A DNA stretch of 64,000 nt, from the NCBI GenBank assembly GCA_023362775.1, contig JALMGJ010000003.1, positions 49,173,916 to 49,237,915 on the forward strand, given 5' to 3'. The position numbers and the translations under genes are program-made. This DNA comes from Charina bottae. Taxonomy: Eukaryota > Chordata > Lepidosauria > Squamata > Charinaidae. The notes beneath the pieces were generated by a model. The model ran no database searches. It had not been told where the DNA came from and was given only the letters and a program-made list of their open reading frames with translations. Below are positions 35,070 through 47,479 of the stretch, piece by piece; the first letter of the stretch is position 1, and the number at the start of each line of letters is the position of its first letter.

Positions 35070-35264
35070 CCTGTAGGTTGAGTCATGGCAACTGGATTTC
35101 TTTCTTTTGGTTGAAACGTTTCGCTGCTTGTCCAAGTAGCTTCTTCAGTCTGAAGAAGCCACTTGGACAAGCAGCGAAACGTTTCAACCAAAAGAAAGAA
35201 ATCCGGTTGCCATGACTCTACCTACAGACAATTCCACCTGGATGATTGAGAATCTTCATCGACA
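35070..35264 (+). mobile_element. Short palindromic Penelope-like insertion
   Basis: Two oppositely oriented PLE 3' fragments meet with a single base between them: left arm 35071-35148, right arm 35150-35227, 78 bp each with a few mismatches. The right copy continues to the same terminus (cttcatcga) as the PLE at 20212-21103. A 14-bp TSD flanks the unit. No coding sequence remains. Confidence 0.85.
35150..35187 (+). ncRNA. Hammerhead-like core in palindromic PLE
   Basis: CTGAAGA (35150-35156), an imperfect stem II (35158-35164 with 35169-35175, two mismatches, GGAC loop) and GAAAC (35176-35180). The inverted left arm carries the same core on the minus strand with only one stem mismatch. It is weaker than the copy near 20990. 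Confidence 0.4.
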
Positions 35265-35278
35265 CACGCTTTGGATTT
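35265..35278. repeat. TSD of palindromic PLE (right)
   Basis: Exact copy of 35056-35069. Confidence 0.85.
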
Positions 35279-35711
35279 GCATGCATCTTTTCAGGGGAGC
35301 TCATGGCTGTCTTGCACCACTGCAGTGTGTTCCCAGGAAAAGATGTGCTTGGTGGACAGAGCTGCAACAGATATGTCATCATAAATAGCCTGTGTGAGTG
35401 CAAAGTGGTATCTGGTGTAGGAACAGTGCAAAGCAGTCTCCTTCCTTTCTTCTCTTAAACTCCCAAGGAAGATTTTAAAGCCAAACTCCTGGCAAGAGCC
35501 CCTATGTATCTATCCCACTTTAACCAGATGTCTGTAACACCTTATTTCAGGGCCTTCTACTACCTAATTCTGCTGTCTACTGTTCATATAGATTTATGTC
35601 TACAGGCGCAACTGGAGTCTTTGACACAGACAAGAATTTCTCTGTGCTACCAGAAGTGGTGGTTCACTTGAATTCCTTAGCTAGCAAAGTTCATTTTTGT
35701 TAAGATAAATG
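35279..35711. other. Noncoding DNA
   Basis: Nothing recognised. Confidence 0.5.
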
Positions 35712-35719
35712 TTTTAAAG

Positions 35720-35990
35720 CATAGCTTTCCAAACTGTGTGTCGTGACACTTTAGTGTGTCACGACACACAGTTTAGTGTGTTGCAAAGCGGGGGCGCGCG
35801 CAGCGGCAGTGTTCATAGCGGCAGCGGCAGTGACTATGGCAGCGGCGCGCCATCAGTGCTTCCGCGTTTTAGCGAGGCTGCCGTGCACACTGCCGCGGCC
35901 GCGTGCCCCCCCACCCCCCCGCACACATCCCCTGCCACTGCCGCTGCCACCATTGGTGTGTCGCCAACGGCGGCAGTTTGGAAAGCACTG
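35720..35990. mobile_element. hAT-type MITE, copy 3 (GC-rich subfamily B)
   Basis: Starts catagctttccaaac and ends gtttggaaagcactg, with an 8-bp TSD ttttaaag at 35712-35719 and 35991-35998. Just inside the left end is a perfect 19-bp-arm hairpin (35731-35749 with 35756-35774) made of GTGTGTCGTGACAC and its complement. The interior is GC-rich. No coding capacity. Confidence 0.85.
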
Positions 35991-35998
35991 TTTTAAAG

Positions 35999-37284
35999 AA
36001 TTATTTTTTAAAAATCAGGCTTTTAAAATTAAATTATACTAACTATCTCATTTTATCTAAGGATGCAACCAAAATTCATAATTAGCACTTCTGTACTTAG
36101 TCTCTAGGCTGGGCATATTTCTCATACTTGCACTAATCTTGATCCATCAAGAGTCTATGTTTTTCATTACTAAAACTAAGCTTTTTTATGGATTTATTTA
36201 CCTTTCACATGTCTGTAAGGTCTGGCACTGACAACAGATACAAATTCTACCATCAGGTAATATTGCTTCTGCTTGTTTCATCATAGTCACTGTCTTAACT
36301 TAGGGCTCAAGGCAAAATACATATGAATACTGACAAACCATGATGCATGTTGAAGCATATTGTGATGCAGAGATTTAGAAAATAATGTTAAGTGTATCAC
36401 AATTAATACATTTTGGAAACATGCTCTGGTTCCACTATGAAATTATGAATGTTTATTATTTTACTTACCAAGAAATTAAACTGGACAATTGCTGTTTGTG
36501 CCCCTATAACCCTTATATAAGCTTTTTAACTTATATATTCAATAATTTCACTACATCGTAGATTTCTCCTTTGCATATATTTATTTATTTAATTTATATT
36601 CTCCTTTGCATATGTTAATCTATAGCCGCTATCTTAACTGATAGGTAAATACTTTGTTTCATTTATTTCTTGAGAAAAATGTATCAACATTTGCAAATTT
36701 CTTCACAAATGGGATGAAAATAACTTGATTCCCCAGGATACATTCAAACAAAGTCTTTAAAAAAAACCCCACATACCTTTTCAGAAACAATCAATGGGTT
36801 TTCCAATAAGCTTCTATATAGTATTTAATAATTGAGGTTTAAAGGTATATTTAACTTTAGTGGAGTTCTAGAACTAAAGCGATGTTTGCAGTTCCGGGGG
36901 ATTCAACGGATTCCACTATGGCCTAAAGCCATATCATTCATTGCATGTTGGGAGGCCTGCTGATCTTAATTCACTTGTTGCTCAGTTAGATCAGGACTTA
37001 ATTCAGAATTGGCCATTGAAAATGTAGATGTAAATGTAGAAAATGTATGTTGTTACTTGGGACTAGAGGCAGTACTGACCATGCCCTCAAAATATTGATG
37101 ACTGAGCTTCTTAAACTACTGTTGGTGTTCCAACTGTAGAATTTTATGGATGCCAACTCAGCAGCAATCCCAAGCTTTATGATTTAAAATTGCAAAATAA
37201 GAATTCTGCAAGAAGTTGGAAGTATAGCAAAAAAAAGTATTATTATATTGAAAAAATATATGCTTTTGAAAAAAATACATAGTG
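35999..37284. other. AT-rich noncoding DNA
   Basis: No gene or clear repeat recognised. Confidence 0.5.
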
Positions 37285-37550
37285 TTATTGAATAGAATCA
37301 TAGAATAATAAGGGCCCATATAGCCCATGAAGACCAAGTGCATACTCAGTACAGGAATCCAAATCAAACAACCCTTATAATTGTCTGTCTAGCTCCTGTT
37401 TCAGTGGAGCCAGTCACCTTTCTAGCCATGGGTTCCACTATCAAGCTGCTCTTAGAATTAGGATTTTGTCTTCCTAAATGTTACATGGAATCTGTCCTCC
37501 TGTAACTTCTGTGTTCTGCACTCCAGGACAAGTGGGGTCACACCAATGCT
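37285..37550 (-). mobile_element. CR1 LINE 3' end
   Basis: Begins (inverted) with the CR1 terminal signature atagaatcatagaat and continues with diverged CR1 3' sequence (ctgtaacttctgtgttctgc region). Truncated; boundary approximate. Confidence 0.55.
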
Positions 37551-37867
37551 GCTGAAGCCATCCCAAGCTGGTGGGCACAGACAGAAGTCAATGGAACCAG
37601 TCAGCAGTAAATGAAGATTGTGTGGCCAGTAAGAATATGTAAGAACTGTGGTAGTTTGGTAGTAGATAGGAGGGGCAGGGGAAGCTTCCCTTCAAACAGA
37701 ATATGTTTGCTATAGAAGCAGGACCAACCTAAGCAGCAGTTACACTGGATAGAAAAGTGAACAGGCTATGTAGACCCATAACCACAATCTGTCACTGCTC
37801 CTGATCCACCATCTGAGTGGTTCATTCACTATGGATTTTGATGGTCTTATAAATTTGATAAATTGGC

Positions 37868-37933
37868 AAATAAATAAATAAATAAATAAATACATACATA
37901 CATACATACATACATACATACATACATACATAC
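37868..37933. repeat. (AAAT)n(ACAT)n microsatellite
   Basis: Compound tetranucleotide array of about 16 units. The Cys/Val/Tyr-rich frames over it are artefacts. Confidence 0.95.
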
Positions 37934-39239
37934 CATGGAGGAAACAATGTGCATCCATGAGATGGGCATACTGTAAGTGGAGACAAATGATGACTTGTGT
38001 GTTAGAGTGTCATTACATAAACAGTGTGACTTACATACTTGTTTAATCATGACACAACTTATACAAATTACACAATCATCTCATTTGTATGATGATCTCA
38101 TGGCACACATGTTGATATTTTATTTGTTACAGACTTGTGACTTCTTGCAGATGCTTCTGGGAGGAACAGAACTTGAATTCTGTGTAAAAATAGGGCAAGG
38201 AATCCAAATAAATACTTTCAGATTTACTGGGCATGTTTAATGCCAGCATATGGTTCTGTTGATCCTGACCTAGATTTCTACAGCCATTGGAGGGGGAAAG
38301 AAATTGAAAGCTCAGATATTTCTCTAAGGATTTATTCTCAGTAGAAATGTCTTATTCCCCCTTTGTATAAAAGCACTTGTATCATGAGACCTCTTCTGGA
38401 CCTTGTTACCACAGTCACTTAACTGGTCAATGGGGAGGTCAGTATGTCATGGGAACACCAAAAAAGGTCAGTTGGTTCAGTCAACTAACCCTCAGGGAGT
38501 TAAGATTAGTCCTAAACAGAGCAAATCCTGCATAGGGGTAAATTACCTCCAGCTAGTCAGCCTTGTCATGAGAATTGCTGGCTATGGTCTTAATTAGCTC
38601 TTAGCTCTCCTGAGATCAAGACAAAGTTCTAGAGAGGCCCAGCAAAAATGCCTCCCTCCCCCCATTTTTGAAAGCTTTATTTTCTATGAGACTAATAAAT
38701 GGAAGAGAAAAGATACAGTACATGCAACAATATGAGCAATACAATGTGCCCTTACATTTAATAATCATCATAAAATAAGGGGGAAAAAAAGAAATAAAAA
38801 GAGGAAGAAGAGCCAAGGAAATTATGTTATAAACAGAACAACATCCATGCCCCAGTCCCCCCCCCCAAAATATAAGTTGTTTAAAAGACTTCTTCCTTTC
38901 TCCTTTGTAAAAAAAAGGAAAAAAAAGATATTTAATGGTTGTCCCCATTTTGTGGAGGTCAGAGGGCCCAAAGCCAAGAAGTGATGGGGCTGGCCCTCTG
39001 GAATATGGTGACGTAGGATATTCCTTTCCTCCAACATTGTCTGCCTTCTGGGAAAAAGATAGAGTTTTCCTGGAGGGCTCTGGGGGCCTAATGCCATGTG
39101 TTTTGTTTGGGTTTTATGTGTTGCAAGCTTTTTACACTTTATTGCATTTTTTTACTTCATTAGCTGCTGAGAGACTTGTGACAGTGGCAGCATACTAATT
39201 TGATTAATAAAGAAATAATAATTAATAAAGAATTCAAAT
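37934..39239. other. Noncoding DNA with possible retroelement tails
   Basis: At about 38945-39230 a segment ends in repeated aataaag-like units and could be a LINE or SINE 3' end. At 38640-38935 an A-rich stretch could be the inverted 3' UTR of the L1 remnant to its right. Neither can be placed. Confidence 0.35.
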
Positions 39240-39470
39240 ATTGACAAACTTCACCTATCAGCAATCCATTGCTGCAAATCAGTTGTAGATTTCTCCTTCT
39301 AATGTTCTATGATGATTTTAGTCAACCCCCATACCCCTCAAATCCCTTATTAATAATCCTGTTGATTTTAGTCCAAAAATGTTGGAACAATAGGACAAGT
39401 CCAAACCATATGAGTCAATATTCCTGTTTCTGAGCTGCATCTCCAACAGCATAGCATTTAAAACAAACAC
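39240..39470 (-). pseudogene. L1 ORF2 C-terminal remnant
   Basis: The reverse complement reads CWRCSSETGILTHMVWTCP, the Cys-rich C-terminal motif of L1 ORF2, followed by scattered matches and stops. The remnant may extend to about 39850 but is too decayed to follow. Confidence 0.5.
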
Positions 39471-39850
39471 TTATTAAACAGTCTCTAAAGCAACCAACAG
39501 CTTTTTTCCCCTTATATTAACTTCATTTGTAGATAATAGAAAACTAATTTTATACTATTTAAAACAGCTGTCCATTGGCTTATCACAACTGGATATTGAA
39601 AACCATTGTTTCAGAGGTTGCATAAATAACTAATATAGGTTTCATTTACCACCTTCAACTACCTCTTTCCTTTAATTCCTCTCTAAGATTAAACCATTAT
39701 GGAACTTCAGAACTAGAATCCCCATCTAGATCAACCAGAATAAGCTGCCAGTAAGCACTGTGATGCAAACCAAACTCATTTTTTTAATTCTACAAAAGTT
39801 TTAAAAATCTTCCTTAGATATTAGCTGATCAAATTAATAATTTGAGATGC

Positions 39851-41143
39851 CCAATTTATTCAAAAATTTTAAAGATGGGATTATTCCATAATGTAAATTT
39901 TCCATGGGTAAAAGGGTCAAAATTATATCTTCAACCAAATATTTTCTCTCTATATATTTTATGGCATGGAGTGCAGGTATTAATTCACCCCCTGCACTTA
40001 AAGAGATCCCAAAACTTGCAGGATTTCAGTGAGATGAAATGCTAACTTCCAAGTTAAGACCAAAGAGCAGATAAATTCTGAAGGTCCTTATTCTTGCCAG
40101 TGACTAAAGTTAGGAAGTACAGTATACCCCAAAATAAGTCTAAAAATGTGGAAAATTTTACACCTCCCCAAGGGGGTGAAGATCCTGCAGGATACCCTTG
40201 AGAAAGAAATATATTCAGTATCCTGGAACTTTGTTTAAAATAATAAGATGGAATAAATGTATGAATACTTCTCAAAATACTAACCTTGGAGGTAAACTCA
40301 TCTTTACCACATTTGTTTTACTCTAAATACTCAAAGAAATTCTAAACCATATGCCAAAACTTCCTTCATTGCTTGCTTTGAAATACTGAGACTTTTCAAG
40401 TTTGTTTGGCTACTAAAAAATTTAATACATGTCAAACGACTACTGCCCACTTTAATATCCTAAGTCATAACTTTCAGCAACACCAAGAAAGGGAAAATGG
40501 AAGAGACACTCCAGGCACAGCTTTAACCAGCAGGATGTTCCCTGAGAATTGTAGTTTATCTGAGTTATATTTGGGCCCAAAACGTGATACTGTTTTGACA
40601 AAGGAGACCCTTTAATCACTAGGATCTATTTTCCTGATGGCCTGAAACTGGTTCCAATTTTAGAGGGCATTACTTACCAGCTAAAGGAGAGAAAGCAAGC
40701 AAGTTGGAATTAAGATAAAATATCTGATTTGGAATCAGGACCAGAAATTACAAACAAAAACGGGAACATTAAAGAAAAGGTTTTTTTTTCCCCTTGATAT
40801 TTCTGAAAGTGCTCATAATTGCTGGTTTCTTTCCTCATGACTTACAAATATTCAAATCCTCTTGTTGCTTGGCTGCAGAGACACCTGATGATGTTGCTGT
40901 CTTTGCTGTTCAATAACTCTGTAATGGCTGGGGGGGGGTAGAGGAAAGAATGAGGAGCTGAGGTTGATATTAAAGGTACCTAGCATACTAGGTACACTCT
41001 TCCTTCTTCTTCTTCCTCTCTTTCTCTCAAAACCTGGAAAAACATTTTCTCCAGTTCAGCCAACAATCTCCTCCCCTTCTTCCTTCTCCTGGGGAAGAAA
41101 TGGCAGACTGAAGACAGCTCCATGAAAAGCGGAGTTGACGACC
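39851..41143. other. Noncoding DNA
   Basis: No gene recognised. Short low-complexity runs occur near 40930 and 41000. Confidence 0.5.
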
Positions 41144-41148
41144 GTGGC

Positions 41149-41775
41149 TGTCCTGTCCCAGCCCAAATCACACGCAGAACACCAGGGAGGCAGTTGCAAA
41201 CTTTACTGAGGAACTTGTGAGGTAAACGAACAGGCAGCAAGGAAGTGTGAGCGCAAACGCACACTCTCTACAGAAACAAGACCAAAGGTCCTGTGAGCTT
41301 GCCTTAAAGGAGTTTCACGTTCAAAACAAGGTTAGTCAAGTGAGTCCAAGGGTCCAGAGTCAAATCATGAGGTTTCCAATCAGGAGTCAAGGCATATGGA
41401 ATCCGGTAAGCAGACGGTTGTCTCCAATGACCAGTCTGGGCTTGCGGATCCCTTTTTATAGAGGCAGAACCAGATGGAGCTTTTTTAGGAGTGCGGGGCT
41501 GCTTTCTTGCACGTAGCCTCTCCGACCTTCACTGTTCCTCTCTCTTTTCTGCTCTCCTTGCTCTCGGGCTGGGAGGGGGTGGCAACCCCACGTCCTCATC
41601 CCCGCTGAGCAGCGACACCTGACCCTGCTGCTTGTTGGCCAGCCCCGCCTCCTCTGCCTGCCGAGATGGACCTTCGTCCATCACCCCCATCGCTGCCTGC
41701 ATGCCCTCTGAAGCTGTCCCAGGGCCCGGCTACCCTTCCTCATCCTCTGACTTGGACTCCGAGCCCCCCATGACA
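41149..41775 (-). mobile_element. Solo LTR
   Basis: A 627-bp unit with termini TGTC...GACA, flanked by a 5-bp duplication gtggc at 41144-41148 and 41776-41780. On the minus strand it carries a TATA box (ctataaaaaggg, 41461-41450) and a polyadenylation-like agtaaag (41207-41201) in the order U3-R-U5. No internal retroviral or retrotransposon sequence lies on either side, so it is a solo LTR left by recombination. The superfamily (gypsy or ERV) cannot be decided from the LTR alone. Confidence 0.75.
41450..41461 (-). promoter_or_regulatory. TATA box of the solo LTR
   Basis: ctataaaaaggg on the minus strand, about 315 bp into the LTR and about 245 bp before the agtaaag signal. Confidence 0.6.
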
Positions 41776-41780
41776 GTGGC

Positions 41781-42299
41781 TGAATGAAGAGCTGGTGAAT
41801 AGACTGGCTCTTTGTAATTCCTCTCTAGACAAGGAGAGGACTTGAGATCACCCACAAGTGCTCCAGACAGTTGCTCCTTGTGAGGAGACCACAAGACAGT
41901 GGTCTCCAGCAGGTTTAGAGCTCTGTGGGATGAGGGAATAGCCATCTTGCTCAAACCGTGGTCGGCACCTTTAAATGGACCCTGGGTTCGCATAATTCCT
42001 TTTCTAATCACTTTTGGAAATTGCTTGTTAACTGCTTTTCAGATATTAGGAACTTTTGGATTGACAAGTCTGAAAACACTGGGTGAGTTTCCTTCAATCC
42101 TTAATGAAAAAAGTTTTAAATACATGTTTAAAGACTTAATTTTTTTTTAATAAACAGCACCAGGATGATTAAAACTTTGATTTTAGAAAGTTACAAATGG
42201 ACTAAGGGTCCAGATAAATTTGAAATAAGATTTTGGAATTAATTATAAGAAGCCTTCCCATGGGAAAATGCTTTTGTTTTGAATTCTTTTTTAAAAAAT
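41781..42299. other. Noncoding DNA
   Basis: No feature assigned. It may contain the 5' part of the L1-like element to its right. Confidence 0.4.
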
Positions 42300-42840
42300 G
42301 ATAGGATGGGACTATGAAGGTTGGACACTAGAGGGACCTAGAAGGAACTAAATATTACAATTAAAGGAGAAGAACACTTAAATTCGACTTACAAATACAG
42401 AATGAAGCAAAATTATTTTAACATTGGATATATTAAAGGATATTTTTGAACAATGGACCCAGAAGTTAATTTTAAGAGTGTCTGCCTCTATGGATAGTCT
42501 GTGTTTAAAAGATGTTATGGAAGAGGAACAAGTTTTATCTGACAAGATTGAGACTGATTTGAAAGTGAATTTAAAAATGACAGGCTACAAGAATGACATG
42601 GAAAAAGATTTTACACTGGACATAGAAAAGAAACCGGCTGATGGCTTAACAATTAAAAGGGGTATACAAATAACAAAGCAAACTCTTTTTTTCTTTAATA
42701 TATTCTTTTTTCTTTCTTTTCTATTTTTTTCTTTTCTTTTCTTCACCTTCTATTTTTTATTCTTTTATTTTTTTTTAGTTTGTATTAGTTTTTATTGTTG
42801 TATTTGTAATTTTTAATAAAATTACTATAAAAAACAATCT
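42300..42840 (+). mobile_element. Possible second copy of a non-autonomous L1-like family
   Basis: A frame (42424-42816) with DILKDIFEQWTQ and LCLKDVMEEEQ recalls the small ORF at 26931-27281. It ends in a long T/C-rich 3' region and an ataaaattactataaaaaa tail, which is L1-like architecture. No TSD found. The last third of the frame is low-complexity Phe/Leu-rich and not real protein. Confidence 0.4.
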
Positions 42841-45209
42841 CGTCCCCTTGGGGCAATCAGTAATAATAATAATTTTAAAAAGATAATACTGTCTCTGTAG
42901 TACATTATTTTCTGTGGCAGACCAGCTGCACTAAGAACTGCCATTGCAAAGAAGCTTGTATTTACATAGAGGAGTTGAATAAATACTAAGGGCTTTATAT
43001 TTTTCCTACAGACATGCATAAATATGCCTACAGTGAAAATATTTCTGCTCTCTTTGCTTGCTGGGCACTACAGGAAGTCGAGTCCCAAAGGCAAACTTTG
43101 AAATTAACTTCTAGAGTAATTAATACTTAAACGGTAGACAGCTCCATCTCTTGAGAGGACACTTAAGAGTATTGTTATAATCAATTCTACCATATTTTAT
43201 TGAAACAATGGTTACATCATGTTTAAATTATAATGCTTCTCATATGGACACCAAGAAGTAAATATGAAGCCTTGTAAAACAGCTGTCTCATAATCTGCAA
43301 GAGATGAGTGACAGAGCTCTCCTGCTTACCTTTTATACAATATTGGAGCGAATAGTTATTGTTAGATATTTCTGTTTGGCGTGGTAGTCAGGAGAAAACT
43401 TGTTAAGTTACAAAGATGGACTTAATAAGAACACATGTAATTATTGGGCTACAACACGCATTCATATTCACTTTAGGATTGGTGTGATAATAATAAAAAG
43501 AGAGCAAACACTGTAAGAACCATCTTCCAAACACAAAAATAGATGGCTTAATGTTTTTGTTTGTATTTTCAACTAATTGTGCACTGATGCTGTATTAATT
43601 AAGTATTAAGGTTTTCCTCTATCATTTTGTTTCACTTCTCAGGTTGCAAGTTTCATCCACCTATGAATTTCTATAGGGATTTACTGAAGTCACGTCATCA
43701 CAGTCTCTTAGCTCCTTATGCAACTGAGAATTGGTTCAGCCAGCTGACAATCTTAATATGGCTTTCCCTGTTAACACCTGTTATGCAGTGAAGCAATGTG
43801 TAACTCTAATAGATAAAGTTGCAAGTTGATAAAAAAATATGAAATACATATTGAGTTCTGGGATGAAAAATTCTCTCTCCTGTGCTCAATAAAGCCCAGG
43901 CTTTGGAAAGGTCTGCCAGTCCCCAGTCCGCTAAAGATACGTATTAGCGTGGCGGTTTGTACACCTGTTCTCTAGGCAATAACAAAGGCTTACCACAGTG
44001 GAAGCTGTGTCACACCGTACATATGCTGCTTCTGACATATATAACACTTCTTTAAGGAAACACATGGCCCCATATGTCCTAGGAACATGTTTGCATTCTG
44101 CTGCACTGTAAGGGGAATATGCTTCATAATAAATGGTTTTCCCGCCTGCTTTTTGCCTGCAAAGAAAAATGGTGCTACTCATCTTTACAGACAGTTTTCC
44201 TATACCTAACCATATTTGTATGTATGGTTACAAAAGACAGAGACAGAGAGAGAGATACAGAGAGAGAAATAGATCCATTATTCAGTCTTTGGATCAGTTG
44301 GGATGGGTGGGGAGAGAGAAGAGAATGTCTTTAGGGAAAAAAACATAGATTGTTGTATGAAAACAAAAATCCTCGGTCAAAATACCTTAAATAGATTTCA
44401 AGATCCGTGATATGCAGGACTATATCTTTAGAATAGATGTACATGTTATGTCTCTGCCAGTATCAACCATGTTTACAGCTGGAATAAAGATGTTACTGTA
44501 TGCCTAAGAATTTACAGTATCTGTCTTATAATGAATGATCCTTGATACCTTATGCATTCCTCTTACAATAAAAAGCATATTATTTCAGCAGGAATCCATA
44601 TTATCTTTATATTTACCCATACTGGGCCTGTCTTGCTAGTCTTGCTAGTTTGTGGATTACTTGAACAGCTTCTGGTCACTCTTATTTCTACAAGTGCTAA
44701 AGACCTCCTTAGCTGCTGGGAGTGTCTGCTGGGGTAGAAGCTGGGACATGTGGTTGAACTACACTTCTGTATCTTATGTAAGTAAAAAAAAAATACTTGT
44801 AGAACATGCCAGCAAGAAGACTAGAGGCAGCATCCTGGCTAAACCATTTACTTCCTGATGAAGTACAAAAAGTATCATAAGGAAATTACATTATGATGGA
44901 TCTTCTTGCAATGGTATTTTGCCACTAGGGCCAGATCAAACTAAATCTTAAAGGATTTTAGATACAGAAGGTCCATTAGAATTTGTACTTCACCTTCAGA
45001 ATGCATTTATGAATAAGTACTTTTCAGCAGTTTTGGAGGAGAAATTCAGGAAGATTCCCTTCACAGCACGGCAGTGTCCTTCTGGTGAGGGTTCGATAGA
45101 AACCATGGTCTGTGCTCTTCTTTATTGTCAGTTGTACAGGAAGAACTGCCTTCAGATGATCTTCCTTCTTCAACTGAAATTTATCTAGATTTCTGGGGCA
45201 CCCTGATAT
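42841..45209. other. AT-rich noncoding DNA
   Basis: No gene recognised. A short (GA)n-rich tract lies at about 44236-44275. Confidence 0.5.
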
Positions 45210-45214
45210 GTTTT

Positions 45215-45263
45215 TGATGGGGTATATGCTGGCTTAAAGGGGAAAAACTGAGGCTTGAGAATA
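45215..45263 (-). repeat. 3' LTR terminal remnant of copia
   Basis: 49 bp identical to 48781-48829; beyond it no further similarity to the 5' LTR is seen, so most of this LTR is missing or replaced. Confidence 0.7.
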
Positions 45264-45879
45264 GTTTAAAAACACTTGTTACACATATGTATAATGCACA
45301 ATATACACTTCATGCAATGTTTTATTCAGATACATACAGATACATAATAATATAAACTTATGCAGGAACAGAAACAGTACAGAGAAACAGAAAAACATTG
45401 CCCGCAAACGTCCTGTCCCCTCCTTTGCAAAAATCGCAGCCAGCATAGATAAGGAATTCCAATCCTGCCGCAGGATTTTTTTTCCGCAGGACTTTTTTTT
45501 CACCCATTTGCAAGCTCACATGGAGGGCCAAATCATTTTGCAAGCTTGGTACCCTACCTGGGCAAAACTAACTCAGGGCATGTCCACTGCATTACTGTAG
45601 AGTGATAAACTGTACAATAAATTAAGGATAAGCTTTCTTTTACACAAATGACACTCTGTAACACTCTGTCATTTGACACTCTCAAGAACCATCTCTGTTC
45701 TGGGCTCTTGTAACTTCAACACCAGGATAAATGTTTGAATTTGTGCTGAACTTCTTCAGCTGGCAATTACTACCTCAGCTGACTGACAAATTCTTATTCA
45801 AGGTGGAAAACTTCAGTTTCTAAGCAGAAAACAACTCACATAAGTACGAAGTCCTACACAAACTTCTACACTTTCTTAT

Positions 45880-46260
45880 GTACACATAGAAAACAGCACG
45901 TGACTGTTCTCACATTCCAGTTAGCATCTGCACCATGCTATCAATGACTGGCCTGCTTTAAAATCCATAAAGCACCCTGTTAAGTCAATGAATTGTTTGG
46001 GAACTGCCACACATGCAGAGCCACAACGCTTGCCTTACACACACTGTTTCAGGGAGATCTACATTCAAATATGCTGTGCCGACATCACAATATGTAAATG
46101 AACACCTGTTTCACGCTACACAACTAGAAAACGCACCACACGTAAATGTTCTGGCCTAGCTGTGGGTGCATACACTAGATCCACAGTTCACAAATTCCTT
46201 CTTGTGAACAAATCCCTGGGCAACACTGGCTTTACACTGCAGAGTATTATCAGAAAGAAA
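45880..46260 (-). pseudogene. copia reverse transcriptase remnant
   Basis: Across frames the minus strand shows KASVAQGFVHKKE (46250-46200; family pattern K-A-R-L-V-A-x-G) and CDVGTAYLNVDLPETV (46088-46041; the DV-TA-LN-L motif-A block around the first catalytic Asp). A decayed LYG/F segment follows near 45965. Many stops; no function possible. Confidence 0.6.
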
Positions 46261-46999
46261 TGTCTTTCTGAACACTCATCTGGAACCTACAGCTTACTAA
46301 AACAAAGGATAGGTTGGTTACTGTCAACACTTCACCAAAACTCAAACTGACTATCCACAGCTGTGTTCCAACGCTCTCCTTGCCTCTCAAAGGCAGGAGC
46401 AACACATCTAGCAAAGACTGGGTTTTCTCAGGCAACTTGACACACTGTCACCTGCTAAATCACAAATCTGTCAGGCTTCACACCCTGGAATAAGAAGACC
46501 CATGAGGAATGACCACTGTACTTCCTCCATCACCATCTCTTTTCCCTAATACCTGACTCCCCCTCCAGGCCCGGCAACTGCTCAGGTGAAATTTCCACTC
46601 CTTCACCTGAGGGGCCCTTTTCACACTCGGAGACTGGGGAACAGAAGAAACCTGAACTGGTTTTTGCCCATCTACTGAACCATGGACAGTAGGTTTTACA
46701 CTAGCAATGCAGCAACACTTCTGCAACCTTAGCATGTAACCTTTTCCCAACCAGTAGGCTGCTTAAAAATTAAAGCACTTCTGGAGATTTGGATTTGACC
46801 ATGGCTTAATGAAACAACGATAAGCCTTGGATTTTAATCAACAACCAACAACCAACAACCTGAAGCACTCTGCTTCCTTGGTTCTTCCTTCTCTGTGACC
46901 TGGGGTTGTGAACACACGCAAATGTTTCACAGACATGCAGGTACTTCAGTGAAGGGCGCTTGCCATACCAAAGAAAAACAATTTCTTTTTTACAGTTGA

Positions 47000-47479
47000 A
47001 TTCTACTATCTGTTAGTTAGAAAACACACTGCAATCAAGGCAGCCTCTCCCCAGACATGGGATGGCACCTGAGCAACTAACAGCAGGCTATTTTTTAATG
47101 GTATTCACAACACCAACACTCAGCTAGAAATCCAACATTGGCAAGTCTTTGGGAGAATACTTTCCTACAAAGCCAATTCTGGAACACATGGCTCAGGAAC
47201 ACTCTACTCCACTACTCTTCACTATTGCTACATACACTTCAAAGCGAGCACAGACCTTCGCTTTAGACTTCAACAAGTAGCAACAACACAAGCAGGTATG
47301 ATCATCAACCAGAAGAAACATGAAACTCGCACCCCACCATTACTTGGGACATGGGGGCTAACTAGGTCTCTATGAACCAACTGAAATGGTCTAGTTAACA
47401 CTCTGTTACTTTGCCTAGCAACAGACACAGTTCTGATTTTAAATTGTTTACACACAACACAATCAAGAAACTTTTGCAC
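47000..47479 (-). pseudogene. copia integrase remnant
   Basis: Begins with CVVCKQFKIRT (zinc-binding C-x2-C of the pre-integrase region) and QSNRVLTRPFQLVHRDLVSP, the start of the integrase core (H-D-L-x-G-P in the family). Further along, out of frame, is WYGKRPSLKYLHVCETFA, matching the GKxPSLxxLRVFG block of copia integrase ends. In-frame stops and shifts occur throughout. Confidence 0.7.

Noticed and set aside
37740..38050. Cys/Val/Tyr-rich frames
   Set aside because: They translate the (ACAT)n array.
41730..42011. 93-codon minus frame rich in Ser/Glu/Asp
   Set aside because: It overlaps the solo LTR edge and has no similarity to a protein family; the LTR structure explains the start of it.
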